63,633 nucleotides of DNA from Actinomycetota bacterium (GTDB lineage Bacteria > Actinomycetota > Thermoleophilia > Gaiellales > Gaiellaceae). Below, one piece after another: positions 16,076 through 23,523 of this stretch (positions are counted from its first letter, which is position 1; every line of letters begins with the position of its first letter). A program made the position numbers and the translations under genes. Where the stretch lies: positions 197,713 to 261,345 of the forward strand of contig PMOB01000010.1 in NCBI GenBank assembly GCA_003161615.1, given 5' to 3'. The notes beneath the pieces were generated by a model that saw nothing but the letters and a program-made list of their open reading frames with translations, did not search any database and was not told where the DNA came from.

Positions 16076-16720
16076 GTGAACTGCTGTCCGCCTCCCTCGT
16101 CGGAGTACCGCCGCTTCTTCGGGCGGAAGCTCGCGGGTCACGACGCCCGCCGCTACCGGCGGCGCGGCCTGCCGAAGACGGCGCGCGGGCTCGTCGCGGC
16201 AGTCGAAGGAGACACCGTCCTCGACATCGGCGGCGGCGTCGGGAACCTCTCCCTCGAACTGCTCGAGCGCGGCGCCTCCCGCGCGACCGTTGTCGAGCTC
16301 TCGGACGGCTACGAAGAGGCTGCGGGCGAGCTCCTTGCCGAGCATCGTCTCGGCGACCGGGTCGAGCGGCGGACGGGCGATTTCGTCGCGGACGCCGGGC
16401 TCGTCGAGCCGCACGACGTCGTCGTCCTCCACCGGGTCGTCTGCTGTTATCCCGAGGCCGACGCGCTCGTCTCCACGGCCGCCGCGCATGCGCTTCGCAG
16501 CCTCGCGCTCACGTATCCGCGCGAGCGCACGCTGACGCGATTCGGCTTCCGGGGCTTCAACCTCTGGCTGCGCGCGACTCGTTGCGGGTTCCGCGCCTAC
16601 GTCCATCCATTCGCGACGATCGCGGCAGCGGCCGAGCGGGAAGGGCTCGACCTCGTGCGGCGCGAGGTGCAGGGGCTCGTCTGGGAGAACGCGGTGTTCG
16701 AGCGGCCGCCTAGCGGCTGA
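16076..16720 (+). CDS. Class I SAM-dependent methyltransferase
   Basis: A 214-residue Rossmann-fold methyltransferase. Motif I is DTVLDIGGGVGNLSLELL, followed by the acidic ATVVELSDG strand and VVLHRVVCCYPEAD as motif IV-like region. The start of the protein has two adjacent cysteines (NCCPPP). The overall form resembles small-molecule O-methyltransferases, such as Mg-protoporphyrin type, but no other pigment genes are near, so the substrate is unassigned. GTG start without a clear ribosome site. It is divergent from ArsR and shares its operator region. Confidence 0.85.
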   Translation: MNCCPPPSSEYRRFFGRKLAGHDARRYRRRGLPKTARGLVAAVEGDTVLDIGGGVGNLSLELLERGASRATVVELSDGYEEAAGELLAEHRLGDRVERRTGDFVADAGLVEPHDVVVLHRVVCCYPEADALVSTAAAHALRSLALTYPRERTLTRFGFRGFNLWLRATRCGFRAYVHPFATIAAAAEREGLDLVRREVQGLVWENAVFERPPSG

Positions 16721-17612
16721 GCGACCAGATGCCGTTCGTGCCGCCGCCGGCGACGACGATCTCGGTGCCGACGATCGTGGCTGTCGGATCGGAGAGCGAG
16801 ACAGGCAGGCGTGCGGCGACGGTGACTTTCCCGGTGTGCGGGTCGATGGCGAGCACCTTCCGGCCGCCGATGTAGTAGAGCGTGCCGCCGAGCGCGGCGA
16901 GCGCGGCGTGATCCTCCGGTGCCGGCAGGGTCGCGATCTGGTGGGGAGTTCCGCCAGGAATGACGGCGTAGACGGCGCGGGTCGTTCCCGAGGTCGTCAG
17001 GCCGCCGGCGACATAGATCGTCTGCCCGATCGCCGTCACGCCGGCGTAGCGCGTCGGCTGTGGCAGTCGGGTAACCGTGTGCGTCCCGCCGGCCAGCAAG
17101 TAGCGGAGGATCGCCGACGCGAACTGCGTGCCGGTGTAGCCGCCGACGAGATAGGCGCGTTTGCCGATGGCCACGGCGCCGAGGTCGGAGAGGGGCTCGT
17201 CGAGCGCCGGCGCCTCCACCGCCGCTCCCGTGCCGGGATCCACGCGGAGGACGCTCGGCGTCGAGGTGCTCGAGCCGCCGCCGAAGAGATAGACGGAGCC
17301 GCCCACCAGCGCCGCGGCGGCGTCGTGCGTCGGTTGCGGCAACCGGCCGACGGCACGGAGCCGGCTCGGCGAGCCGGCGAGGATCGTGGCAACCGAGGCC
17401 GAGCCGGTGTAGCCGCCGAGGATCATCAGCTTCCCGCCCGGCAGCGCGACGGCCGAGGCCTTGGACAGCGACTGCGGCAGCGAGCCGATCCGCGCCACTT
17501 TCAAGCGTGTCGTTCCCGTTGAGACGGTGCTAGTCGTGATCGGATGCGCGGCGCTTCCGCAGCCGGCCGCGACGAGCGCGGCTGCTGCCAGCCCGAAGAA
17601 CCGCCTAGCCAC
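16710..17612 (-). CDS. Kelch-repeat beta-propeller lipoprotein
   Basis: A 300-residue exported protein. The signal MARRFFGLAAAALVAAGC ends in a lipobox (Cys18). The rest is a series of about six Kelch-type blades with the GG doublets (LMILGGYTGS, VYLFGGGSSTS, AYLVGGYTGT, IYVAGGLTTS, LYYIGGRKV, EIVVAGGGTNG). Such propellers bind ligands or proteins at the cell surface. The start overlaps the end of the upstream ferric-reductase-like gene by eight bases, linking it to that redox module. Its 3' end overlaps the methyltransferase by 11 bases. Confidence 0.9.
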   Translation of the reverse strand: MARRFFGLAAAALVAAGCGSAAHPITTSTVSTGTTRLKVARIGSLPQSLSKASAVALPGGKLMILGGYTGSASVATILAGSPSRLRAVGRLPQPTHDAAAALVGGSVYLFGGGSSTSTPSVLRVDPGTGAAVEAPALDEPLSDLGAVAIGKRAYLVGGYTGTQFASAILRYLLAGGTHTVTRLPQPTRYAGVTAIGQTIYVAGGLTTSGTTRAVYAVIPGGTPHQIATLPAPEDHAALAALGGTLYYIGGRKVLAIDPHTGKVTVAARLPVSLSDPTATIVGTEIVVAGGGTNGIWSLSR

Positions 17613-18570
17613 TCAGCTGGATCTGGCCGACGACTCCCGTGCCCGTCGAGTTCGGCACCCAGCTCGCGGCGATGTTCCGCTGCTCGCCGTTCGACATTCG
17701 GCACGTCCCGCTGAAGTTCGTTCCGCCGACATTGCCGACCTTGCCGCGGCAAACGTCTCCACTCGGCAGGTACTCGAGCTGCAGCGACGTCGACTGGAGG
17801 CTCTGCGGCGAGACGAGCAGATCCGCGCGGATGAGCAGCCTCTGCGCGCCCGTCGACTGGCCGACGAAGGAGACGATCTCCTTCAGGTTCGTCCCCTTCC
17901 GGACCACCGAGCCGGTGAGCTGCTCGTTCACGTTCTTAGCGTCCCAGAGCGGCGGGGAGCGGTGCAGCGGCCCGATGATCAGGAGCGGCAGCCCGACCAC
18001 CGTCAGGGCACCCGCGGTCGCGACGCGCGGCGAGCGGAGGACGTAGCCGCCGAAGCGCCAGAAGAGCAGCATCACGACGGGTGCGACGCAGACGCCGTAG
18101 ATGAGCGCGAGCCACCAGACGCCGCGGTCGGTGCCCGACATCAGCCCGTGCAGCGAGGCGAGCGTCCAGACAGCGAAGTTGAGGTAGTGCGCGAGCCGCC
18201 AGAAGCGATACGGCAGGCGCTTGCGGTAGTGGTTCGTGACCGCGAGCGCGAGCAGGATCTCGGCCGCCGCGACCCCGAGGCCTGTCCAGATCGGCCGGTA
18301 CGTCGCGGTGAACGGCACGATGAAGTTGATGACCGAGAAGGGGAGGAACGAGTCCACCGCGATCGTGGCGACGTGGATCGTGATCAGCGAGCCCACGAGC
18401 AGGCCGCCGAAGCGGTGGATGTCCTCCACCGAAAAGCGCGGCCAGCGCTTGGTCTGCGCCTTGCCGCCGAGCCCGAGGCCGAGCGCGACGACGACGCTGA
18501 GGATGACGTAGGCGGCGATGCCCGAGGCGCGGGCCGCGTACCAAATCGCCGGGCTCGAGGTCAGATGCAC
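17605..18570 (-). CDS. Ferric-reductase-like heme membrane protein
   Basis: A 321-residue protein with about six transmembrane helices in the first 200 residues, resembling the ferric reductase/YedZ-type transmembrane domain. Two His pairs fit b-type heme ligation: DIHRFGG with LITIHVA, and RLAHYLNF with LASLHGL. The C-terminal 110 residues are extracytoplasmic and contain two cysteines (DVCRGKV, SGTCRMS). The GTG start at 18570 lies inside the 3' end of apbE. With ApbE and a small membrane protein upstream, it suggests transmembrane electron transfer to an exported flavin or surface target. The electron acceptor is unknown. Confidence 0.8.
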   Translation of the reverse strand: MHLTSSPAIWYAARASGIAAYVILSVVVALGLGLGGKAQTKRWPRFSVEDIHRFGGLLVGSLITIHVATIAVDSFLPFSVINFIVPFTATYRPIWTGLGVAAAEILLALAVTNHYRKRLPYRFWRLAHYLNFAVWTLASLHGLMSGTDRGVWWLALIYGVCVAPVVMLLFWRFGGYVLRSPRVATAGALTVVGLPLLIIGPLHRSPPLWDAKNVNEQLTGSVVRKGTNLKEIVSFVGQSTGAQRLLIRADLLVSPQSLQSTSLQLEYLPSGDVCRGKVGNVGGTNFSGTCRMSNGEQRNIAASWVPNSTGTGVVGQIQLSG

Positions 18571-19289
18571 GCGAGCGCTCCTGTCCACAGCCGGCTTTCG
18601 ACGACGTCGCCGGCGAGAGCGACGAAGCGTCCGGGAATCTCGCGCTCGTCGAGCCAGGCGGGACCGTCGGGGCCGAGGAGGAACGCAGCCTTCGCGGCGA
18701 CGTCTGCGGCGAGGCAGGAGGAACCGGAAGCGGTGACCTGCTCCCATAGCGAGTCGCTCGGCTCGCCGGTGCGCGGGTCGACGAGGTGGCGTCCGCGCGA
18801 GGCAGTGCCGCTCGTCGCGAGACCGCCGGCGACGACACGAATCGCGCCGCCTCCCGGCAGCGCGACGTCCACGGGTCCGCGCACGGCGATGTCGCCGCCG
18901 GCGGAGACGAATCCTTCTCCCTCGATCAGTTCCGCCGCCGCATCCACCGCGAGCGACTTGACGACGCCGTTGAGATCGAGTGCCAGGCCGGCGGGCCGCG
19001 AGAGGAGCCGGCCCACGAGCCGCACCTCGCGCCAGCGGCCGCACAGCGTCGGGTCGACCAGGCCGTTCGTGTCCTCCGCGACGTCGAGTGCCACGTCGAG
19101 CGCGCGCGCGAAGAGGGGCGAGACTGCGAGGACCTCGGCGGGGGAACGATTGACGCGGCACAGCTCCGAGCCGGGGCGGAAGAGGCTGAACTCGTCCTCC
19201 CACTCCTCGAAGACGCGCGCGACCGTCTCGGGGTCGATCCCGGCCGCGACGATCTCGCAGCCCATGGCCTCCAGGCGATGGACGGTCAC
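18561..19289 (-). CDS. apbE: FAD:protein FMN transferase (ApbE family)
   Basis: A 242-residue enzyme that attaches FMN from FAD onto Thr/Ser of exported flavoproteins. Conserved pieces: ALDLNGVVKSLAVD (103-116, replacing the usual DLGGIAKG), SAGGD (129-133), ATSGT (158-162) and HLVDPRTGEP (168-177). It is shorter than typical ApbE (about 300-350) and has no signal peptide, so it may act in the cytoplasm or be anchored by its partner. Start overlaps the upstream small membrane protein as ATGA. No clear FMN acceptor motif was found in the neighbours. Confidence 0.88.
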   Translation of the reverse strand: MTVHRLEAMGCEIVAAGIDPETVARVFEEWEDEFSLFRPGSELCRVNRSPAEVLAVSPLFARALDVALDVAEDTNGLVDPTLCGRWREVRLVGRLLSRPAGLALDLNGVVKSLAVDAAAELIEGEGFVSAGGDIAVRGPVDVALPGGGAIRVVAGGLATSGTASRGRHLVDPRTGEPSDSLWEQVTASGSSCLAADVAAKAAFLLGPDGPAWLDEREIPGRFVALAGDVVESRLWTGALACI

Positions 19290-19543
19290 GACGTGGCGCT
19301 GGCGACGGGCGGCGGTTGCACGGCCGGGGCGATGACGCCGCCCTGCGCGATGCTGCGCTTGACGGCGCGCTCGAACGACTTCGGCGCGCCGAGCGGCGAG
19401 GTCTTCCCCTTCGCATGGCCCGGCGCGTGGACCTTCGCACCGACGAACGCGACGCCGAAGACGAGCAGCGTGCTCGCGCCGATCAGCGCTTTTGCCGAAC
19501 GGGCGCGCGCACGCGCCCTCTCGATCCGGGAATCCGCAGCCAT
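19286..19543 (-). CDS. Small single-helix membrane protein next to apbE
   Basis: An 85-residue protein. The ATG at 19543 gives a basic N-terminus (RIERARARARSAKA), one transmembrane helix (LIGASTLLVFGVAFVGAKV) and a short external tail with Lys/Pro (KGKTSPLGAPKSF, VQPPPVASATS). It is translationally coupled to apbE. Divergent from sufS with 39 bases between starts. I do not recognise the family; it could anchor or assist the ApbE-ferric reductase module. Confidence 0.65.
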   Translation of the reverse strand: MAADSRIERARARARSAKALIGASTLLVFGVAFVGAKVHAPGHAKGKTSPLGAPKSFERAVKRSIAQGGVIAPAVQPPPVASATS

Positions 19544-19582
19544 TGCCGCGCTCAGAGTGCCCTGAGCCGATGAGAGACCGAT

Positions 19583-20851
19583 GTGAGCGCGATTACCATG
19601 GGAAACGTGGTCGTGAACACCGCTACGAAGCTTGACGCACACGCGCTCCGCGCGGATTTCCCGATCTTCGAGCAGGAGTTCCACGGCAAGCCGCTCGCCT
19701 TCCTCGACTCGGCGGCCAGCTCCCAGAAGCCACGCCAGATGCTCGAGGCGATGAACCGCTTCTACGAGACCTCGTACGCGAACGTCCACCGCGGCGTCTA
19801 CGAGCTCGCCGAGCGCGCGACCGAGGGGCTCGAGCACGCGCGCGAGCGGACGCGCGCCTTCATCAACGCGCCGAGCACGCGCGAGGTGATCTTCCTCCGT
19901 AACGCCACCGAGGCCTTGAATCTCGTCGCCTACTCCTGGGGACTGAACAACCTCGGCCCCGGCGACGCCGTCGTCGTCACCGAGCTCGAGCACCACTCGA
20001 ACTTCGTCCCGTGGCAGTACATCGCCAAGCGGCAGGGCGCCGACTTCCTGATGCTGTCGATCGACGAGTCCGGCGATCCCGACCTCTCGCAGCTCGAGGA
20101 GATCGCTCGCGACCACACGGTGAAGGTCGTCGCGACGAACCTCGTCTCCAACTCGCTCGGGACGATCCACGACCTCGTGCCGCTCGTCGAGTGGGCGCAC
20201 GAGCAGAACGCGATCTTCGTCTGCGACGCGGCCCAGGCGGCGCCGCACATGAAGCTCGACGTGCAGGCGCTCGACTGCGACTTCCTCGCGATCTCCGGCC
20301 ACAAGATGTGCGGGCCGAGCGGCATCGGCGCGCTCTGGGGGAGGGCCGAGCTGCTGCAGTCGATGGAGCCGTTCCTCCTCGGCGGCCACATGATCAGCTC
20401 CGTCCGCGCCGACAAGACGATGTGGGGGGAACTGCCGCACAAGTTCGAGGCGGGGACGGCTCCGATGGCCGAGGCGGTCGGGCTCGGCGCGGCGATCGAC
20501 TACCTCGAGGCGATCGGGCTGGACAAGATCGAGGCGCACGAGCACGAGCTCGCCGCGTACGCGCTCGGGCGGCTCGGCGAGGTACCGGGGATCACGCTGT
20601 ACGGGCCGTCGGCCGAGCGCCGCGCCGGCGTCGTCAGCTTCAACCTGGAGGGGATCCATCCTCACGACGTCGCCCAGATCCTCGACCTGCAGGGCGTCGC
20701 GATCCGCGCCGGCCACCACTGCTGCCAGCCGCTCATGCACAAGCTCGGCGTGGCTGCGACGAACCGCGCGAGCTTCTACCTGTACACGATTCCGGAGGAG
20801 ATCGACCAGCTCGTCGAAGGCCTCTACGCCGTCCGTAAGGTGTTCGCATGA
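19583..20851 (+). CDS. sufS: Cysteine desulfurase SufS
   Basis: PLP enzyme that takes sulfur from cysteine for Fe-S assembly, giving alanine and a persulfide. The protein is about 417-422 residues: the GTG at 19583 has a weak GAGAG site, while an ATG at 19598 is the alternative start. Motifs: NATEALNLVAYSW, TELEHHSNFVPW, the PLP lysine in ISGHKMCGPSGIG, and the active Cys in IRAGHHCCQPLM, where two Cys are adjacent. The group II form (SufS, acting with SufU) is supported by sufU directly downstream with an ATGA overlap. Confidence 0.95.
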   Translation: MSAITMGNVVVNTATKLDAHALRADFPIFEQEFHGKPLAFLDSAASSQKPRQMLEAMNRFYETSYANVHRGVYELAERATEGLEHARERTRAFINAPSTREVIFLRNATEALNLVAYSWGLNNLGPGDAVVVTELEHHSNFVPWQYIAKRQGADFLMLSIDESGDPDLSQLEEIARDHTVKVVATNLVSNSLGTIHDLVPLVEWAHEQNAIFVCDAAQAAPHMKLDVQALDCDFLAISGHKMCGPSGIGALWGRAELLQSMEPFLLGGHMISSVRADKTMWGELPHKFEAGTAPMAEAVGLGAAIDYLEAIGLDKIEAHEHELAAYALGRLGEVPGITLYGPSAERRAGVVSFNLEGIHPHDVAQILDLQGVAIRAGHHCCQPLMHKLGVAATNRASFYLYTIPEEIDQLVEGLYAVRKVFA

Positions 20852-21285
20852 GCGGTGCGTTCGATCAGATGTATCGCGAGGTCATCCTCGACCACTACAA
20901 GAACCCGCGCGGGCACGGGACGATCGAGGACCCCGACGCCGAGGCGGACGGGCAGAACCCGCTCTGCGGCGACGAGGTCTCGATTTACGTCGCGTTCGCC
21001 GACGACGGGGAGACGATCGCCGAAGTGAAGTTCTCCGGCCGCGGCTGCGCGATCTCGCAGGCGGCGACATCGATGCTGATGGAGATGTCCGTCGGCCGCA
21101 CGGCGACCGAGGTCGCGACGATGGAGAAGGAAGAGCTGCTCGAAGAGATCGCGATCCCGCTCACGCCGGTCCGCCTCAAGTGCGCGATGCTCGGGCTGAC
21201 GACGCTCAAGGTCGCGCTCCACAAGGCGAAGGGGACGCCGCTCCCCGAAGGCCTCGCCGGCTTCGACGAGCTGGAACTCACCTAG
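20848..21285 (+). CDS. sufU: Fe-S assembly sulfurtransfer protein SufU
   Basis: A 145-residue zinc-dependent sulfur acceptor that partners SufS. The expected Zn ligands are Cys40 (NPLCGD), Asp42, Cys67 (GRGCAISQA) and Cys112 (RLKCAMLG). The extra loop between the second and third cysteines distinguishes SufU from IscU and is present. The start overlaps sufS. Together they deliver persulfide sulfur to SufBCD encoded at 5929-9638. Confidence 0.95.
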   Translation: MSGAFDQMYREVILDHYKNPRGHGTIEDPDAEADGQNPLCGDEVSIYVAFADDGETIAEVKFSGRGCAISQAATSMLMEMSVGRTATEVATMEKEELLEEIAIPLTPVRLKCAMLGLTTLKVALHKAKGTPLPEGLAGFDELELT

Positions 21286-21597
21286 GTGGAGGTCGATGTC
21301 GCCGACGCGGACGTCTTTCCGCCCGGCTCGTCCAAGCTCGTCGCGCACGGCAGCCTCTTCGTCGGGGTCTACAACTGCGGCGGCACGCTCTACGCGATCG
21401 AGGACCGCTGTTCGCACGACGACGGCCCGCTCTGCGAGGGCGACTGGGACGAGGAGACGTGCCGCGTGATCTGCCCGCGCCACGGCTCGGCGTTCGACCT
21501 GGCGACCGGGACGCCGCGCTCGCTGCCGGCGACGGAGCCGGTCGACACCTATCCCGTGCGAATCGTCGACGGCGTCATCCGTGTCGATCTCCCCTGA
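21286..21597 (+). CDS. Rieske-type [2Fe-2S] ferredoxin
   Basis: A 103-residue soluble Rieske domain. The cluster ligands are in ENRCSH-like and CPRHGS-like boxes: DRCSHDDGPLC and VICPRHGSAFDLATG. This matches small NirD/biphenyl-dioxygenase-type ferredoxins found at the end of actinobacterial suf operons. GTG start directly follows the sufU stop, so it is co-translated. It overlaps the next gene by 17 bases. Confidence 0.93.
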   Translation: MEVDVADADVFPPGSSKLVAHGSLFVGVYNCGGTLYAIEDRCSHDDGPLCEGDWDEETCRVICPRHGSAFDLATGTPRSLPATEPVDTYPVRIVDGVIRVDLP

Positions 21598-22123
21598 CGG
21601 TCGCGTCCGCTGCTGGACGACGACCGACCCGGCCTACAACTCGTATCACGACGAGGAGTGGGGGCGGCCGGTGCGCGACGAGCGCGGCCTCTACGAGCGC
21701 CTCTGCCTCGAGGGCTTCCAGGCCGGGCTGGCGTGGATCACGATCCTGCGGAAGCGCGAGGCGTTCCGCGCCGGGTTCGCCGGCTTCGACCCGGAGAAGG
21801 TCGCGCGGTTCGGCGAGCGCGACGTCGAGCGGCTGCTTGCTGACGCGGGGATCGTCCGCCACCGCGGCAAGATCGAGGCCGCGATCGCGAACGCGCGCGC
21901 AACGCTCGCGCTGCGAGAAGCGGGGACGCCGCTCGACGAGGTGCTGTGGAGCCATCGCGATGCGCCCGACGGCAAGGAGCTCTCGAAGCGGCTCAAGAAG
22001 AGCGGCTTCCGCTTCGTCGGGCCGACCACGGTCTACTCGGCGTTCGAGGCGTGCGGGATCGTCAACGGCCACCGCGCGGATTGCTGGGTGCGCGATGCGG
22101 TAGAACAGGAGCGCAATGCTTGA
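21581..22123 (+). CDS. tag: DNA-3-methyladenine glycosylase I
   Basis: A 180-residue base-excision repair enzyme that removes 3-methyladenine from alkylated DNA. The family start is RCWTTTDPAYNSYHDEEWGRPV, the catalytic region FQAGLAWITILRKREAFRAGF, and the end HRADCWVR. Zn snap ligands (Cys near the N-terminus, His in the first block, and the C-terminal His and Cys) are present. GTG start at 21581 overlaps the Rieske gene by 17 bases. A repair enzyme in a suf operon is probably just operon extension. Confidence 0.95.
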   Translation: MSISPDGRVRCWTTTDPAYNSYHDEEWGRPVRDERGLYERLCLEGFQAGLAWITILRKREAFRAGFAGFDPEKVARFGERDVERLLADAGIVRHRGKIEAAIANARATLALREAGTPLDEVLWSHRDAPDGKELSKRLKKSGFRFVGPTTVYSAFEACGIVNGHRADCWVRDAVEQERNA

Positions 22124-22703
22124 CGATCGCGTTCTCGCCGTCATGAAGCGCCTCGAGCGCGAGGACGCCGAGGAGCGGGAGCAGGGCGTCGCGCGCGAGC
22201 TACGCGCCCGCCAGGTCGAGCCGACGACCGGCCGCTTCCTCTTCTCCCTCGTCGCGCCGCAGACCGATTGCGAGGTGCTCGAGATCGGCGGCTCGCGGGG
22301 CTATTCGACGCTCTGGCTCGCCGCCGGCGTCCGCCAGCTCGGCGGGCGCGTCCTCTCGCTCGAGCACGACCCGCGCAAGGCGGAGGCGTGGCGCGCGAAC
22401 GTCGAGGAGGCTGGCCTTTCCGAGTGGGCGGAGCTGCTCGAGGGCGACGCGTTCGAGCTTCTCCCGCAGATCGAGGACGTCTTCGACGTCGTTTTCATCG
22501 ACGCGGAGAAGGACGACTACGAGCGGCTGTTCGAGCTCGCGCGCGGCAAGGTCGAGCCGGGCGGGCTGTTCGTCGCCGACAACGTCCTCAGCCATGCGGA
22601 TCCGCTCGCGCAGTACTCGGCGGCGCGGCAGGCCGATCCGGACCTCGTCAGCGTCACCGTCCCACTCGACCGCGGGCTCGAGCTCAGCGCCCTTTTGCGC
22701 TGA
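22116..22703 (+). CDS. O-methyltransferase, class I SAM
   Basis: A 195-residue protein of the caffeoyl-CoA/catechol O-methyltransferase-like family. Motifs: VLEIGGSRGYSTLWLAAG for SAM binding, VLSLEHDPRK, FDVVFIDAEKDDYERLF and GGLFVADNVLSHAD, which carries the Asp-Asn used for metal binding. The substrate is unknown. It ends the sufS operon; a new promoter for the small RNA unit overlaps its last codons. Confidence 0.88.
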   Translation: MLDDRVLAVMKRLEREDAEEREQGVARELRARQVEPTTGRFLFSLVAPQTDCEVLEIGGSRGYSTLWLAAGVRQLGGRVLSLEHDPRKAEAWRANVEEAGLSEWAELLEGDAFELLPQIEDVFDVVFIDAEKDDYERLFELARGKVEPGGLFVADNVLSHADPLAQYSAARQADPDLVSVTVPLDRGLELSALLR

Positions 22704-22722
22704 CCGCCGTCTTCGCTAGATT
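22695..22722 (+). promoter_or_regulatory. Candidate promoter of the small RNA/short-ORF unit
   Basis: TTGCGC (22695-22700) and TAGATT (22717-22722) are 16 bases apart. Transcription would start near 22729, just before the strong Shine-Dalgarno sequence. The -35 overlaps the stop of the upstream methyltransferase. Confidence 0.4.
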
Positions 22723-22753
22723 GCCGTTACCGCGGAAAGGAGGTGGTCCGGCA

Positions 22754-22795
22754 GTGATTTCAGACAGTACGGGCAGTGGAGGTACCAGCGGGTAG
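22754..22795 (+). CDS. 13-residue leader-type peptide
   Basis: GTG start at 22754, stop TAG at 22793-22795, encoding MISDSTGSGGTSG. It begins four bases after the extended Shine-Dalgarno block. The product is only Gly, Ser, Thr, Asp and Ile, with no rare-codon run, so it is not a classical amino-acid attenuator. Its stop overlaps the first alternative hairpin, so translation could choose between the competing stems. Confidence 0.4.
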   Translation: MISDSTGSGGTSG

Positions 22796-22922
22796 GGGTG
22801 CCGTCCCCGGACCTACGGGGAACCGCCTAGCCAGCGCGGGGGACGTCGCGTTCCGCGCCGCCCGGCTTACTACCGAGCCGGGCCGGAAAGCGCCTCTACC
22901 ACTACGCGCTGGTCACCGAGTC

Positions 22923-22948
22923 GAGGGGCCGTCCATGGGCGGCCCCTC
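22923..22948 (+). terminator. Rho-independent-like terminator
   Basis: GAGGGGCCG (22923-22931) pairs perfectly with CGGCCCCTC (22940-22948) around an 8-base loop, then TTCGTTTCT follows. It ends the small transcript and lies ten bases before the stop of the convergent FMN reductase, so it may serve both strands. Confidence 0.7.
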
Positions 22949-22957
22949 TTCGTTTCT

Positions 22958-23518
22958 CTAGGCAGCGACGCGCTCGGAGGCGGCGACCGCTTCCGAGGCG
23001 AGCGTCGTCAGGTGGAGGCGCAGCTGCTCGAAGACTTCGCCGTCGAGCAGGCGCCCGCTCTGATCGAACTTCTCGTGCGCGCGTGAGACCGGGATCTCGG
23101 TTCCTACAACGCGCGCGCCTGCAGCGCCGAGGATTTTCTTCAGGTCCTGCTGCGCCCAGAGGGCGCCGAACTGGCCGGTGCTCGCACCGACGACCGCGAC
23201 CGGCTTGTTGCGGAGCGGCGCCTCGAGCCGCGGGCGGGAGCCCCAGTCGACCGCGTTCTTGAGGCCGCCGGGAACGGAGCCGTTGTACTCGGGCGTCGCG
23301 AAGAGGATCGCGTCTGCCGCTCCCCATGCCTCGCGCAGCCGGTGCACCGACTCCGGCGGGTCGTCGTTGTCGAGGTCCTCGTCGTAGAGCGGCAGCTCCG
23401 CGATTCCGTCCCAGAGCTCGAGCTCGACGCCGTCGGGCGCGGCCTCGGCGGCCGCCCGCAGGAGGCTCGTGTTGAACGAGCTCTCCCGCAGGCTGCCGGA
23501 AACTCCGAGGATTCTCAT
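22958..23518 (-). CDS. NADPH-dependent FMN reductase
   Basis: A 186-residue flavodoxin-like oxidoreductase. The FMN phosphate loop is GVSGSLRESSFNTSLLRAA at the N-terminus, ILFATPEYNGSVPGGLKNAVDW is the family signature around the isoalloxazine, and VVGASTGQFGALWAQQDL follows. The ATG at 23518 gives the canonical MRILGVSGS start. It reduces quinones, azo dyes or free FMN. It lies five bases downstream of yceI on the same strand, so it is probably controlled by the MarR protein nearby. Confidence 0.93.
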   Translation of the reverse strand: MRILGVSGSLRESSFNTSLLRAAAEAAPDGVELELWDGIAELPLYDEDLDNDDPPESVHRLREAWGAADAILFATPEYNGSVPGGLKNAVDWGSRPRLEAPLRNKPVAVVGASTGQFGALWAQQDLKKILGAAGARVVGTEIPVSRAHEKFDQSGRLLDGEVFEQLRLHLTTLASEAVAASERVAA

Positions 23519-23523
23519 CGCTG

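Larger units (their letters stand above)
22729..22957 (+). ncRNA. Structured small transcript with an anti-16S-like Shine-Dalgarno
   Basis: A self-contained unit with no protein gene. AAAGGAGGTGGTCC (22736-22749) matches the complement of the 16S rRNA 3' end (AAAGGAGGTGATCC) at 13 of 14 positions, much stronger than any ribosome site nearby. A 13-codon ORF (22754-22795) follows. Then come hairpins: CCCCG/CGGGG (22805-22809 with 22816-22820) competing with GTAGG/CCTAC (22792-22796 with 22812-22816), CCCGGCT/AGCCGGG (22861-22867 with 22876-22882), AGCGC/GCGCT (22889-22893 with 22906-22910), and a terminator at 22923-22948. It does not match tmRNA, SRP RNA, RNase P RNA or 6S RNA features I know. 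Confidence 0.55.

Noticed and set aside
17605-18000. ApbE flavinylation site in the ferric-reductase-like protein (QSTGAQ)
   Set aside because: It lacks the full D-x-[ST]-G-A-[ST] pattern and is not in a known FMN-binding domain.
16710-19540. Long plus-strand open frame across 17461-19335
   Set aside because: It is a GC-rich shadow of the minus-strand genes; its translation is Arg/Asp-rich with no domain, while the minus strand has clear families.
22729-22957. Small structured transcript as tmRNA
   Set aside because: It is too short, has no tRNA-like ends (no TpsiC arm or CCA), and the ORF ends in SGGTSG rather than a hydrophobic AA degradation tag.
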